In this document: in pieces, positions 39,401 through 54,400 of the stretch
Numbering within the stretch: position 1 is the first letter of the stretch
How the letters are laid out: each line of letters begins with the position of its first letter
NCBI GenBank assembly: GCA_032622095.1
Contig: CP136065.1
Coordinates: forward strand, 97,719,343-97,783,342
Length of the DNA: 64,000 nt
Reading direction: 5' to 3'
Source: Siphonodentalium dalli
Lineage: Eukaryota > Mollusca > Scaphopoda > Gadilida > Siphonodentaliidae
Notes under the pieces: model-generated
What the model was told of the DNA's origin: nothing
Seen by the model: only the letters and a program-made list of their open reading frames with translations
Databases searched by the model: none
Made by a program: the position numbers and the translations under genes

Positions 39401-42400
39401 AATAATTCAGTTAAATTTTGTTTTTCTCATCAGAATTAAATCACTGCAATTCAATTATTTATTTGTCCTCATCAAATATTTAAAAACAAAACATTTATAT
39501 ACATTTGAAGATCCAAGCGCGGTCCCACGCAGTCGATACCAAATTAGACAAAATTTGTATTTTCTAGCATTCCGGGTTAAAAAAAAACCAAAAATTATTA
39601 TGTCACAGACATCGCGAAACACACAAAAGTGTCCACCCGTTTTACCATCGATCTATATTTACATACGCTGATGGTTTTACAATGAAAACGAGTACAAACT
39701 ATCATTATTTAAACACTCTTTATTACCTACCACGTTTCGGTGGAACTATGCATGGACGCTCTTTATTAGAGGCGATAATGCAAATTTTTGCAAGACTGAC
39801 AACAAATGTTAAATTTATTCTCTTGAAAGCCAATATCTGGCCATCAAAACCTCATATATAAATTGCCTTATTTGGAACGAATGCGTAGATATGTGAGTGA
39901 TGAAATTACACTAAATTAGTCATAGGTGATCGTAAATAAAAAAAAAAATTGAATAGTATAAAACCAAATAACGCGAATCATCGTCTGTTTACATTTTGGC
40001 GTGGTGATTGTAATCTTCAACGTGTGTGCGACTGTGTGTTGATCCTTAGCGCAACGCGTTTAATGTAAACGCGGTGTGCGTTAAATTTCAACGCAGTCTG
40101 CGTTAAACTTCAACGTGGTCCGTTGATTTTCAACGCGGTCGTAACGTATCACCAACGCGTTATCAACGCAAAGACCGCATTACGTTGGCGTTACGACCAC
40201 GTTGAGGACTGCGTTAAAAGGGACACTTATTTTAAGAAGGTTTGTAATATCAGGGAATATAGATGAAATTCTTGTTGAAAATAACGAAGTAAAAAAACAT
40301 ATTAGTCGACCTAGCTACCTACCTAAATATTTTGCAACTGTGTAGGAAGTGGCCAAACAAAAATTTTAATATTAAAATAAAGACTTAGGTTTAATCAAAC
40401 TCTACTGCTTATTTTTTCAGATCTCTTCCAGAAACTATTCAGGCAGGACCTGTTAGTTGCAAGCTTATTCCGGAACTTTCTGCTGGCAGAGAGAATCATG
40501 AGATCTTATAACTGCACTCCAATATCTAGCCCCAAACTTCCACCAACCTTCCAACATCCAATGTGGTAAGTATAAACTGAATTATTTCTGTCTCCAGTTT
40601 AACCCAAAATGGATTCTCGCATTCAGTTATGCAAGTATACATTGGAATAGTATATTATTCATCTGTAGGGGTTTTCAGGAAAAATAAGCAAACAACAGAA
40701 ATACAAGTAGAGAAGGAGTCCTGTTTATTGGAGGGAAATGTTCAGATAATAGTTCAACAAATCACAGGTTGTTTCCTAAGGGAACTACTCATCAATGAGT
40801 ATTTAGAAAGGGTTAAATAATTAGCTAACAATAGCTCTAGGTTCCCTGATGCAATCTCAACATCTGGACGCTCATGAGATAATTCTTGTATTCAGTCAAA
40901 AATAGTGTGTTTTCACTATTGATTAACATACAAATCGATAACCAAATAAGTGACAATAGTATATACTTGGCCTAAACTGGTCTCCTCAATTTTGATAACC
41001 TATAATATATCTATTAAGTCCATGATGATCATATCCCGATTAGATCAACATTTGTATTCATTGCAATTCTGGAATGGGAAACCGAATAACGGGCGACTTC
41101 TGGAAAAGGTATAATTGCGCTATCTTAACATCAAACAATTTTAATATTTAAGACTGCTCTCTCTTTGTTTTAATCATAAAAATTATGTAGTACCAAAACG
41201 TTTCCGAGCGAAAAAGCAAGCTGTCCCCCCCCCCCATTTTTTCCATTTCAACTTAAACACATGTATTATTTTATTTAGTCTAATAAGTTTGTTGAATTTA
41301 TTGTCTGAACATTTCCCACAATCAATAGGAATTTATCTGAACTTGTATTAGCTCTTCGTCTGGCTGTTATCTGCTAATTATATTTTCTAATCATCCCTCC
41401 AATTGAATAATAGACCAATCCAATATATACTTTTATAACTGGGCGGGAGAATCCATGCAGTAAAGAAATGGATAATATCACATTCTGCATGTAACTCAGT
41501 TCTATTTAAATGCAGTTCTAACTGGTTGTGCTTATTTCCAGGCAAGCTTGGGATCTTTCTCTAGATTTATGCCTACGCCAGCTACCTGACCTCATTCATA
41601 AAGAGAACACATTATTCCAACACAGTCACTTCTTTGCTGAGCAGCTCACTGCTTTCCAAGTGTGGCTGTCATACGGGTCCGAAAAACGAAGTCCTCCAGA
41701 ACAGCTTCCTATTGTGCTTCAGGTAAAATCCTTCAGTCTCAAAGCCTAACTGTGTTTGAGGTCAGATTGTTGTGATTTTAATATTGATTCAGTTGCTATT
41801 TTATTTGTTAGCATCCTGAAAATCTATTATTCATCGAATCGAACCACAAATCAAATTACGAGGTAAGATTTCACATAAAATTGAACCACCGTAATGGATG
41901 GTTCAGTGACATCGGAATCAACAAGTTGTTTTAATCGCAAGCATAATCATTAGTAAATTATCATGTTACGTCTTGACTGATCACGCTGGAAAGTGAATTT
42001 GATAACTGAAATAGGACGAGTTGGAAGTTATTCTATTACTTACATCACTAGCTGCGTAATGGCAAATACTGGAACAGAACAAGATGACATATCAACATGT
42101 AAATTGAAAAAGGGTGGGACAAGTATTGTTTTTGAGTGGACACATGTTTTTCCCATAATAATTTATTCATGAATGGTTATATCCCTTCTGTTCAACCACA
42201 ATAATTGCAATGTTTGAGGGCATATTCGTTAATATATTAGAACAAGGTAAGCAACTGAAATATTAGCTCCAATACATGAACCAAATTATCCTCCCTTTTG
42301 TGTGGAACATGAATCGATGCTTAAGGACTTTGCTAACCCAATTTTCCCCAAATTTAATGTTGTTCAAAATAAAGGTTTATGTTCACTTTTATTACTAATC

Positions 42401-45400
42401 ACAGTAACCAAACCCATGGATGCTACATTTTAAGAGTATAGTTAATGGTAAATTATGTTAGAAATTCAAAATGTGAAATTTAGGCCAAAAAAAAAAAGGG
42501 TTTTGATTCTCGGGCATAGCCGCGTCTGGAAAAAGGCGTAATAAAATGGTTCAACGCGGGAACTATTTTATTACGATTTTCAATTTGATAACACGAAAAT
42601 AGGAAACTAGAAAAGAGAAATTAGTTATGTTTCAAACATCGAATATGATAGACATACAATGGTGTATGTGTTGGTATTCAAAAACAGACACTAGGCAACG
42701 ATAACTACCAGGTATATTGTCACCACAAGCTGCCCAACACCCAAGTTTATTAAGTCAAATGTGTTACCGTGCGGAAAACAATTATGAGATTTCCAATTTC
42801 GGGAACGCAAACCGGAAAGAAATATGGTGCATATTGGCGATGTGTATGCTGGTTTAATATAGTATTTGAAGTTTTTATGGCTAGCATGTATAGTTACTAT
42901 AGTATAGATGGATAAATATTAAAGTATATAGATAGATATAAAATTTATAATCCTGATTTAAACTTTGTTTGTTTTAGTTCCGTTTCCATCTTTGTGGTGT
43001 TCCGTGTTTTATATACGCAGTAACCGTGAGACCGCAAATCGAACAGACCTCAATCAATTCTGTCCATGCGTATTCTCTTTAAATTCACCGATGTTACTGA
43101 ATATATTTGGTGACACAATTATCCGAGAGCACCATTTTATAGTGTGCAAATATATTTTTAATCGTGTATTTTCTCTTGATGGAAATAAAGCGTGATCCAA
43201 CCGAAAAATCGTAATTTTATTCCCAATGATTCAGTGATTTTAGAAATTAGAGACACTCAGTAATCGGTCGGTGTCAAGGCCGTTAATTGTGCATAGATCA
43301 TAGCTGTCCTAAACTGTGAAATTACTGAAAGGGTGTGCCTTTTAATGCAGAAAATCAAGAAATAGGTAACTGAGGTGTGGCAGATGCAAACCAAATGCAA
43401 CAAACAGTCTATGACAGTTAAATAAAAAATATGAAGTGTTTTCCATGTTACTGACATTGAAAAAAATCTCCCTATTTTTAACTAAATTTTCCTATTTCTG
43501 AGGACAAATCTCCCTATTTCCAATTATGAAAGTAAACAGGTCTGATATAAATAGATATATACTATAAAAAGGTACATACATATATCAAATATATCAACAA
43601 TGGTTCAGAAATTGAAATATACATTGTACTAGTGTATATATATATAATTCTGGTATATCCCTATATGATGTAGGGATAGTACAATTTCATATATTTATGT
43701 CATTCTTTATTTAAGATTTGATGTACAGGTAGTATAATGTGATAATTGGTCATCCTTTACAGTGGAATACATTAGTTTATATCAAAACAATGTTCTCCTT
43801 AGATTTTCTTAACCTGGGAAGGTATAATAACCCATGGCAATGCTAACTATGGGCATTATCCCCATAATCAAAAATAAAAATAAAACCCTCGCTCCCTCAT
43901 CGATTCTCAAAAAAAATTGCCCGAGAATCAAAACACTTTTTTTTTGGCCTTATAAAAGTTTTTTTAATTTATTTTTTCGAACCCAAAATCAACAAAAACA
44001 AAGGTCATATCTAAGAAAAAAATATGGGTATGTGTACTGAACACTGAAGAATGATGAACAATAAAGATATACTCACATTTCTTCAGTTTTATTAAGATTT
44101 TTGGCTTGGAAGCAGTTGTTTACAAATTGTAGATTTCATTGCTATTCAAAGCTATTTGGGAACTGAATTTGATGGGTCAAGATAATGTTCACTCAAGCCT
44201 GCAGGGATTATGTCTGTTTATGACCATGAGCCAGTGCTGTACTTTATCCTGACTCAGGATGATTGGTGACCTAGTTTCTGGGCTATGGGGTACACCAGAT
44301 TGGGGATTACACATTTCTTTTGTCAAGAGATTCACAACACACCACTGTCCACAGATATTAACATTTAACTGCCAGCTCACTAAAAGCGATGTCAGGTAAC
44401 TTACTCAATTATTTGTAAACAACTGGTTCTTAGTAATTTTATCAAAGAATGCTTGATAAATATGAATATTATTTTATTGTTCATCATTCTTCACAGTGTT
44501 CAGTAGACATTGCCATATTTATTTCTTTGATATGGACTTTTTGTTTATTGATTTTGGGTTCGAAAAAATAGATTTTAAAAACCTCTATAAATTTCACATT
44601 TAGTATTTCTAACATATTCCACCATTAATAATGCTCTTAAAATGTTGCATTCATGTGTTTGGTTACTGTGATTACTAACAAAGGTGAACATAAACCTTTA
44701 TTTTGACTCCATCAAATTTGGGGAAAATTGGGTTAGCAAAGTCCTTAAATTTGTTCTATATAAAACTGGGAGATTGATTTAACTTGGCTATTGAATTTAA
44801 TATGAAACCCATTCAATAAATATTTCCCTTTTTCAGGTTCTTCTTAGTCAAGTTCATAGACTCAGGGCATTAGAATTACTTGGAAAGTTCCTTGACCTCG
44901 GACCATGGGCAGCCAGCTTGGTAAGCAATTGCATTATTTAACAAATCAATATAACTGCTCATAAACTTACTAATGTGTCTGTCATTTGCAGAATGAGGTC
45001 CCCAGAGGGTGAATAATAATCGACTAATGGGTGAACATCACCAATGGGTGAACATCACCAACTTCAACTGGGGAAATTCAATCTGATCCAAGGTCTCCCA
45101 TGGCAGTTGAGGCCTAAGCAGAATGAGGTTCCCAGAGGGTGAATTTGGTGAAGCTAACCCACCTTGCGGGATAGCATCACTAAATTCACCCTCTGGGGAC
45201 CTCATTCTGCAAATGACAGACACACTATTTTCAGGCTTGTCTAAAAAGTATGTGTGCTCAGGTGCCACAGGTGTACCACTCAACATTTTTGTGATGATTT
45301 TTATGATACTTTATTTGTATTTCATCAATTATTCACCCATCGTCGCCTGAATGCTATATTGTTCTATGTCCATTTTGGCGAGAAAATGAGATATTGGTAT

Positions 45401-48400
45401 CATTGGATTTGTCTCAGGAAGCCCAATCCAATTAAACTGGACAGCCTTTCACAAAGTACAGCAAATACAAATGAAACACAAAATAAATATGCTCCATCTC
45501 AAGAAATCCGAAATCTGTCAATGCTATAATGTTCTATGTCCTGAACCAATGATGTCCCTGGGACTACCTCCAATCCATCATGTGGGTGAATGGAGAGCGA
45601 CATATCAAATGATATATTCAAATGAAATAGAATGCATATATGTTCTGTATTCGAAAACTATCGTTGCTATAATGTTCTATGTCCTGGTCCAATGGCGTCC
45701 CTCCAATCCATCACATGACAAATGTCCTGAGCGAACGGAGAGCGACATATCCATGACCATTTTAGCACTAACGAATACGGGTACGTTTGTGATAAAAAAA
45801 TGTTCTATCTCCAATCACATTTTTGTCTGTTTTGAACCATTTATTCAATCTATGGGCACAAAAATCACTGATACGTATGATGTTATCTTTTTATAGTTTC
45901 TTTTTGAACTGATACATATTACACTACTCTATTACAGGCTCTTTCTGTTGGCATTTTTCCTTATGTACTGAAGCTGTTGCAGGCATCAGCCAGGGAGCTC
46001 AGACCTCTCCTTGTTTTTATCTGGGCCAAAATTTTAGCTGTTGATAGTGTAAGTATTATGTACAAAAATTTCCTAATTTTCTTGTGACATTGTTATATCA
46101 ACCCTTTCATGACGGGAGCTGCGCCATTTATCCAACATTTCTGTGATAAACAGTTAACAGGGAATTTTTATTTTATTTTAAAAACATGAATTTAGTATCT
46201 GTAATATATTCTACATATCTAATATTATAATTAAAAACTACCACAAAAGCAAGACTTATTCCAATTCAGAGATCTTTTGAAGATACCCTGTCCGATTTAA
46301 CCCTTTCATGATGGGAACTGGCTGGTGTAGTATTAAAGAACCATGCCAGTGCATTCTCTAATATATGAAAGTCTCCCATAGGGAGCCTCACATATATAAG
46401 AGAATGTACTGGCTTACGTCAGTAAATATTGTCAGGGCAATGCATTTTCAGAGACTCTCATATATAAGAGAATGCATTGGCACAGGGTTTTTGCACAGGG
46501 TTTTCGCAAAAATTCAGGAAGCTCCAGTCATGGAAGGGTTAATTGTTAAATGTTAAACTACCTAAATTTCAGTCTCCGTTGGAATAAATGCTTGGCCCAG
46601 TCTTTGAATCTAATGGAAATAAACCAATCATATGAAGGAATCCACATTGTTCTAATTATGTTTTTGCTAAGATGTTGTATACAGTGTCTAGGACATCCAT
46701 TGAAATAATTTTTTTCCTTCTACAGCATTGCTTCCAAATTGCATGAGATTTTATCAGGGATGGAGCATTAAAATATAATATCTTTGTTCTGCTGAGGCAA
46801 TTAGATCTCAATTTTGAGATGAGGGAGAGGGGGGGGGGGGTAAATATTTTGTTCTCAAAATCTGAAAAAACATACTTTAAAAAAACTAGATTTTATTTGT
46901 TTAAATTCAATATGGGGCATTAAAATATAATATCTTTGTTCTGCTGAGGCAATTAGATCTCAATTTTGAGATGAGGGAGAAGGGAGGGGGGGGGTATTTA
47001 TTTTTTTCTCAAAATCTGAAAAAACATACTTTAAAAAAACAAGATTTTATTTGTTTAAATTCAATATTTCTAACAGAAAATATTGAGGCTGTTTAAAAGA
47101 AAAATTCTATGATGAGGGAGGTGCCTCAGAACACAGAATTTTGATTTATTTGGCCTATTTGTACTTGTAAATCAATGTTTTACTTGCAGTCTTGCCAAGT
47201 TGATCTTGTGAAGGACAATGGGCACAAATATTTTCTGTCAGTTCTTTCTGACCCCAATATGCCTGTAAGTATTCATATAAATATTCGCATTCTAAAACTG
47301 TTCAACCATTCTAGTGTTGCCTTATAACAACCATTTATCATAAGCTTCAGTACAAATACTCAGATATTAGTTTTTATGAAAATGTGCAGAAAATGATTTA
47401 CATGAGACAGTATTAAAATGTTGCCCCTGTTAGTATTACAGTTCTTTCTGACCCCAATATACCTGTTAGAATACCAATACATATTCCCATCTTTATACTG
47501 TTCAACCATCCTGTTGTTGCCTAATGACAACCATTTAAAGACATATTATGGACTTGTTCAGTTGCATGATACTGATATGTTAGTACATAGAATACATTGT
47601 CTGAACTGCGTGAATATTTACATCTCGAGTTGGGATGCAACTGTCAGCGATAAACTAACACAAATGGTTTCGCCATCAAGAGTCATTGCATTTAATTAAT
47701 ATATAAGAATGATGGTGTGTGTTGTCAATTCGGATTTATATATGTAAAATAACTGCTTTGAACAAGATTATTCTCCATTTCGATTTCATCTCCCTATCTG
47801 AGTACTTCACATCACTTTAACATAAGCTTCAGTACAAATACTGAAATTCTAGTTATTCTGAAAATGTGCAGAAATTATTTACATGTGAGATTTTTAAAAT
47901 GTTGCCCATGTTTAATAGTATGACTGTTCTTTCTTACTCCAGTATGCCTGCAATGTACCCATAAATATTTCTATTTTCCTACCGTATCAACAATTTGAGT
48001 CTGTTCATACAAATTCTGAAAAACTTGTTCTTCTGCAAATGTGCAGAAAAGAATTTACATGAAACCTTAATGTCAATAAGTTTCCCCTGTTAGTATTGTT
48101 TACAGAAAGCATTCCTTAACCCTTCCGTGACTGGAGCTTCCTGGAATTTTGAGAAAACCCTGTTACAATGCATTCTGTTATATATGTGAGTCTTTCATTG
48201 GGAGCCTTGCATATATAAGAGAATACATTGGCCTAACATTATTTGCCTCGATTTTCTAAGCCATGCATTATATTATATATGCAAGGCTCCCTATGGGAGA
48301 CTCGCATATATAAGAGAATGCACTGGTACAGGATCTTTGATGCAGTGAATTTAGTGACGTTAACCCGCACAGAGGGCTAGCATCACTAAATTCATTCTCT

Positions 48401-51400
48401 GGGGACCTAAGGGTAGCATCAATAAATTCACCCTCTGGGGACCTCATTCTGCAAATGTCCAGCACCATATTTTTAGGCCAGTATTTGAAGTTATAAGTAT
48501 GTTTGTTTGCACTATTTTTTACCAAATTTATGTTTTCTAATATACAGCCTGACCAGAGGACACGAGCGGCATTTGTTTTATCAATGATTGTAAATGACTA
48601 CAAGCAAGGGCAGGTAATGATATAAAATTGAAATAATCTATTCAAAAGTTAACCCTTCCATGACTGGAGCTTCCTGAAATTTTGTGAAAACCCTGTGTCA
48701 ATGAATTCTTTTATGATGGGAGCTGCGCTGGTGCAGCATTAAATATAATGTGCCCATAGGGAGCCTCACATATATAAGAGAATACATTGGCCTAACAATA
48801 TTTACCTTGACCTTATAAGCCAGTTCATTCTCTTATATATGCGAGGCTCCCTGTGGGAGACTTGCATACATTAGAGAATGCACTGGCACATGATATTTAA
48901 TGCTGCACAAGCGCAGCTCCCATCATGAAAGAGTTAAGAGATTGTCATATGTTCAGGTGATAATTCTACAGTGGCCTATGATGTGGACAAACAAAATGAA
49001 AGCATCACTAAATTCACCTTCTGCGGACCACATTCTGTTTAGACCTCATTATCTCTGGAAAGCATCTTTATTTTCAAATTAACAAATATTTCAGTTACAT
49101 TATAAACTTCTTTAGAAAGTTTTTTTCTTTTTTTAGTTTAGCCTCTCTACATCCGCAAATTGGCAGACGACAATTGCAATGCATAGTCGAGGTGACCAAT
49201 GGGTGCATATCACCATCTGGGAACTTTAATCTATGTCCAGGTCTCCCATAGCAGATGAGGCCATGGAGAATGAGGTCCCCAGAGAACGAATTTGGTGACT
49301 TGAGCCCGCTGTGCGAGGTAGCATCAATAAATTCACCCTCTGGGGACCTCATTCTGCAAATCTTTTCAGTGCTGCATGATCTGTGTAAACTGTCAATATG
49401 AAAAATAACTGCCATTTTGGAGACCGAAGAAACTGTTTGTTGGTGACATATATATCTCCCACCCCCTACAAATTTTAGCACAGGCAGCCAGTGTAGGTTA
49501 GCTGGGTTACGATTTCCCTGTCTCACCCAATAACGTGACCAGCTGTCTCACCCTACCCACATGACTACTTTACCTAGTTAATTTAGAGCCGGAACTATTT
49601 TAACAATCCGTCATCATATTTTGTGTCAACTAAAACAATGGCGACCAACAAGTTACGCTTCATGTTTCAAGTAAATAAATACGGACCAATTCATGGGCAC
49701 TAATACAAATGGAGATTAGCCTCCAACATGTTAAACATGAAGATCCTTCAACATAACCTCACTTGCAAGCGCAGATTTGCATAACATGCAAACATAACAA
49801 CTAATTGTGCAAACACATTTCATCAAATGTAAAGCCCCCAAAGCGAAACTGGCATTACTTGCACATTTTGTAACACGTAAGCAAAAGCCGCTTCACAAAT
49901 GATGAACAAAATAGTTTGACATTCGAACAGTTGTCATCGTTGCAATAAATTGTCGAAGACTTCTAACATTTGTCTGTCATATATAAACATGTTTCCTTTC
50001 TAATGGTACCAATATGGTCATTTCCCACTACAAACATGATTAGTCTAGTTGTATATACTTCATATTAATATGTGCGTTTCTTGGAATCTGTGCAGGTGCA
50101 TTGTCACTTTCATGTCACTTTTACAAGCCATGTCGATTTTTCTCTAATGTATTAACCTATGCTCACAGGTAAAGCGCTTTGTTTTTACAGTATATACCTT
50201 TGGTACATAACAAAATCATCCCACATAATCATGAATATCGCAACAGATTTCTCCCCAGATGTAAGATTAGATGCTACTGGAATAATCCAAAGATTGTTAT
50301 AAAACTAAAAATAGGAAGGAGGCTCTTGGGTTGGAAAAAAAAATGATCCATCATGACCTGGGATGTGGGCATGAAAAAATCTCACCCTCGGGGCCAGATA
50401 TTTGGTCTGGACACTCATCAAGCCTCGTGGCCTGCCCAAATATCTGGCCCTTCGGGTGAGATTTTTCCTTACTACACCCCGGTCATGATGGATAATATTA
50501 ATCTTTCCTCCTATTGTTATCTCAAGACCAAATAAAGTTACAAAATTATCAAAAATAATATGATTTTAACCACAACAGGTTCTTAACTTTTGGTACATTG
50601 TTCTCTTTATAGGAAGCTGCACTGCAGGGTAATGTGATTGCTATCTGTCTGGAACAGATAGCTAATCCCTACCCGCTCCTCAGACAGTGGGTGTGTCTCT
50701 GCCTGGGAAAGGTAAATACCAACTTGTTCAACAATGGAAAGTATTGGGGGGGGGGGGAGGAGGGGGAGTAAGATTGTTGAACCTACACATGACAAGCTAA
50801 AAATGAATGTTAGTTTACATATTCAAGATGGTCCTTATTTGTCAATATTGTTAACAGATAGATTCAAGCTATCTTTTTGAACTTTCTTTTTAATGTCAAA
50901 ATGTTGTGCATCCTATGGTGCATGGTCTACTATGAATATAATGCACCCAATACACAAAATTATTTGAAAATAATTAAACACGATACTTCATTTAGAAAAC
51001 TTGTTGCCTATTTTCTTTAAAGGATTTATTCGGTCTGGAAACTACCAAACACAATCGGAAAGCCTTCCCTGTTGCGATTAAAATGACCCAAGTCCCATTC
51101 CGATCAGATAATAAATAAGCCGAAAAATTAAATAAATAATACCATAACCGATATTCAGAGATTTCCGTGACTAAACTACGGATGATGTAGTTGTGGGCGA
51201 GCAAATTAAAAACTCAGATTCGGATCCGGAGTTTATTATGCTGACTATGATTACGTAATTGTAGTCAGCCGATACTAAAATGCAGAATATGTGTGTGGGC
51301 GCGCGCGGTGTATACATATATTACATCACTGTGTGATGAGTAATTTCTGTAAATCAAGATAGCGTGGTTCACTTTGGAAGTCATTATCGTAAAGCAGACC

Positions 51401-54400
51401 ATATACTTATATTAATAAAGCTATTAGTAGTAGTTTTTGCATCCATTAATAACATTCCGACGCATGTTTTGTTTGTTGAATCAATGTTACTATAGTGTTA
51501 AATTTGATAGTCGATCAGCGACTATTCATCATGCAGTGTCAACCGCGAAATTAATTGCAATACAAAATGGTACCTAAAAGTGAGTGGTAATGGCATCAGA
51601 CGATCACACCAACTTTGTCATAAGAACCTCACAGGCATTATAAAAACACTGGGCGGAACTATCTATCAGGTGTTTCATTTGTTGTTCTTTGTAAGTTATT
51701 ACAAAATTCTCAATCATTCATTTATATGAATGCCACCATGCCACATTCAGATCACCATTATATAGTTCCTCAAAAAAGACAACACTGTTCGTAATTTAGA
51801 ACGCTCTTTATTGTCTACCGCTTTTGGAAGACGGAAGCATGGGCGCTCTTTATATTTAATTGTCACAATACTGCATACAAAATCGCCCATGACACCTCGA
51901 AATAGATCACGTTCATAAATGAGAATGCTCTTTATTGTCTGCCGAGACGAAAGCATGGAAAAACAAAGCAAAAACAAACACAAAAACAATGCCCGGCTCG
52001 CCATCAATAAAAAAAAAATGGCGTTATGCCAAAGTGCCTAATTAATAATTATTGTAGTTTTGACAGTCTGTTGTGTATTCCAGTTTATTCTTTTGTTTAC
52101 ACACTATCTGATCGTAACTTGACTGGAAGGATTTTAGCAAGCTAAAGGCTTCGTGTGAAGAAACAGAGAGGAACATTATTATGACGAATATGAGCCATCA
52201 TGATACATGTACTAGTATAATATAACCGCCACCTTTTAATCACACCCCATTTGTGTTTAATTGTACTCGTATAGCGCACAACTGCATGCACTAGTGTATA
52301 AACTAGCATCCGAAATTTGTACAATACAACGAAGAAGCTAGAAGGCCCAACTTGTATTCTTTCAGAAACAGTTCAATTTAGTTTCGCGCTATATTCCGCT
52401 CATTGCATTTCTGCATAAATTAATCTCATTTCACACGACTTTTATCGCTTGAAAGTACATTTTAGCCATCATTATTCATTATATAATCTAACATTCTAGC
52501 AAATCCAGTTCATAATAAGCACATTCAAACAGTTTTATTCAATGATGGCCATTTATTGTATAAAGGTTATTAACTGGAGACTGCGATATTTTATATGTAA
52601 TTTATCAACTCATTACGCGATTGGCGGAATTATTTAAAGCTCCGCCAACCGCTGTCACTGGTAAGTAAATTAGGTAAACTAACTGCGCCGATGCAGCTGA
52701 TCGGCCATGTGACCACGTTGTAGTCATGTGATCGCACCAATCAGTCACGTGTCTTACACTTCGGATACTTCCACTATTTTTATGTTTACCCATACCATAG
52801 TATGGTAAACATAGTGTCAACGTCCGGATTGACCACTCGTCGTTAGTCCGTCTGTCTGTCTGTCCATCTGTCTGTCTGTCCGTAGACACTTTACGCATGG
52901 TCCGATAATTTTGTATATGGGTTTCTCAGCCCAAAATACAGATCGAGTTCGAATATGGGTTTGATCCGAGTTTTTTATACAGAGTTATGGCCCTTTTTCG
53001 ACTTCCAATTCATGCATGCTGTCATAACTCAAACAATTTTTATCTGATCGGAACCAAATTTGGTATGCGAGTTTCTCAGCCCAAAATACAGATCGAGTTC
53101 GAATATGGCATATAATTCATGCATGCTTCGATAAATCAACAATTTTTCAACTGATAGGAACCAAATTTGGTATGTGAGTTTCTCAACTCAAAATACAGAT
53201 CGAGTTTGAATATGGGTTAGATCTGACATTTTATACCAGAGTTATGGCCATTTTTCAACTAAGAATTGAACAGATAACCATAGCAGTCTACAACTAATTG
53301 ATTACCAGTGGTATCACTTTAGCTCTGTGAGAGACAAACAGTAAATCTGCATTATTGATAATTAGAGTTATTTTTAGCAATCAGTGTGAGGCGTAACCAG
53401 ATATACTTTTTTGAAAGATAGGACACTGGCATATAGGCTGCAGCTCTATGTAATTAATTTTCACTCTTAGTCTGGGTTTCTGAGAATGTCTCTATGCCAG
53501 GAAAGATTGGAATAAATTGTGTTTTATCACATATTTTGTCATGTTTGTCCAGTGTTTCACAGACAAAAAAATCAAATGCATGCCCATGCTAGTGGAGATG
53601 GGAAAATGTATACTTTATACCCACAAAAGACTAATTTTTATGTTTACCCATATCATAGTATGGAAGTGTCAACATCCGGATTGACCAACTGTCATTAGTC
53701 CATCCGTCTGTTTGTCTGTAGACACTTTACGCATGGTGCGGTAACTCGAACATTTTCTATCTGATCGGAACCAAATTTTGTATACGAATTTCTCAGCACA
53801 AAAGACCGATTGAGTTCAAATATGTGTTTGATCAGACTATTTTTAACTGATTTATGGCCCTTTTCGAGAAAAAAATATTCACTCTTAAAAAAAATTTTTT
53901 AGTTTGAATTCCTTGCCCTATTTTTTTACTTAGAATTCACACATGCTACGATAACTCAAAATAATGTTATCTGATTCGAACCAAATTCGGTATTAAAATA
54001 CAGATCGAGTTCGGATATGAGTTTGATCAAATTTTTTCCAACAAAAAAAATATATATATTTTCAACTCCTTACTCAATTTAACACAAAAAATTAATTATA
54101 AATTTTTTTATTATTAATAATTACTGAGACTCATTTAAACATCAGCTCGTTTTACTATTATGGACCAAGTCACTGACAGAAAACTCTATAAGGTTTTTAA
54201 TAAAGGGTTTTGTAGGTTAAATTACCAAAATGGGCTTTAGAACATTGAAAAAAAATCACTGGGCTAATCTTGAGATTTAAGTGTTTTTATGCAACTGCGG
54301 TTCATATACTTGATAAATTTAATTCAAAGAGAATTCCATAACATCTGATTTTATATGTATATCCTCTCTGGTTTTAAACGGAGTTATGGCTTATGGATTT

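Larger units (their letters stand above)
24158..40420 (+). other. RPTOR intron 8 (16.3 kb)
   Basis: The largest intron. Contents in order: hAT element (24344-27536) with a family C element inside, type 2 MITE (27540-27660), family B 3' end (~27960-28115), inverted-repeat element pair (28518-33317), hAT element in a minisatellite (33397-34751, array to ~35062), CpG-motif element (~36665-40225). Nothing recognised at 28120-28510 and 35070-36660. Confidence 0.75.
48614..50612 (+). other. RPTOR intron 14
   Basis: Holds the type 2 MITE (48653-48933), type Q palindrome (49265-49357) and a palindromic MITE (50345-50493). Nothing recognised at 49370-50340. Confidence 0.7.

Noticed and set aside
39162-39671. 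169-codon open frame, hydrophobic
   Set aside because: Low-complexity AT-rich translation with no domain, inside the CpG-motif element within intron 8.
45471-45896. 141-codon open frame in intron 11
   Set aside because: It crosses a diverged tandem repeat and has no family signature.
47418-47699. Alternative RPTOR exon from the second copy of the exon 13 tail
   Set aside because: The copy has lost a consensus donor and its inclusion would shift or duplicate the HEAT repeat. Kept only as a finding, not annotated as an exon.
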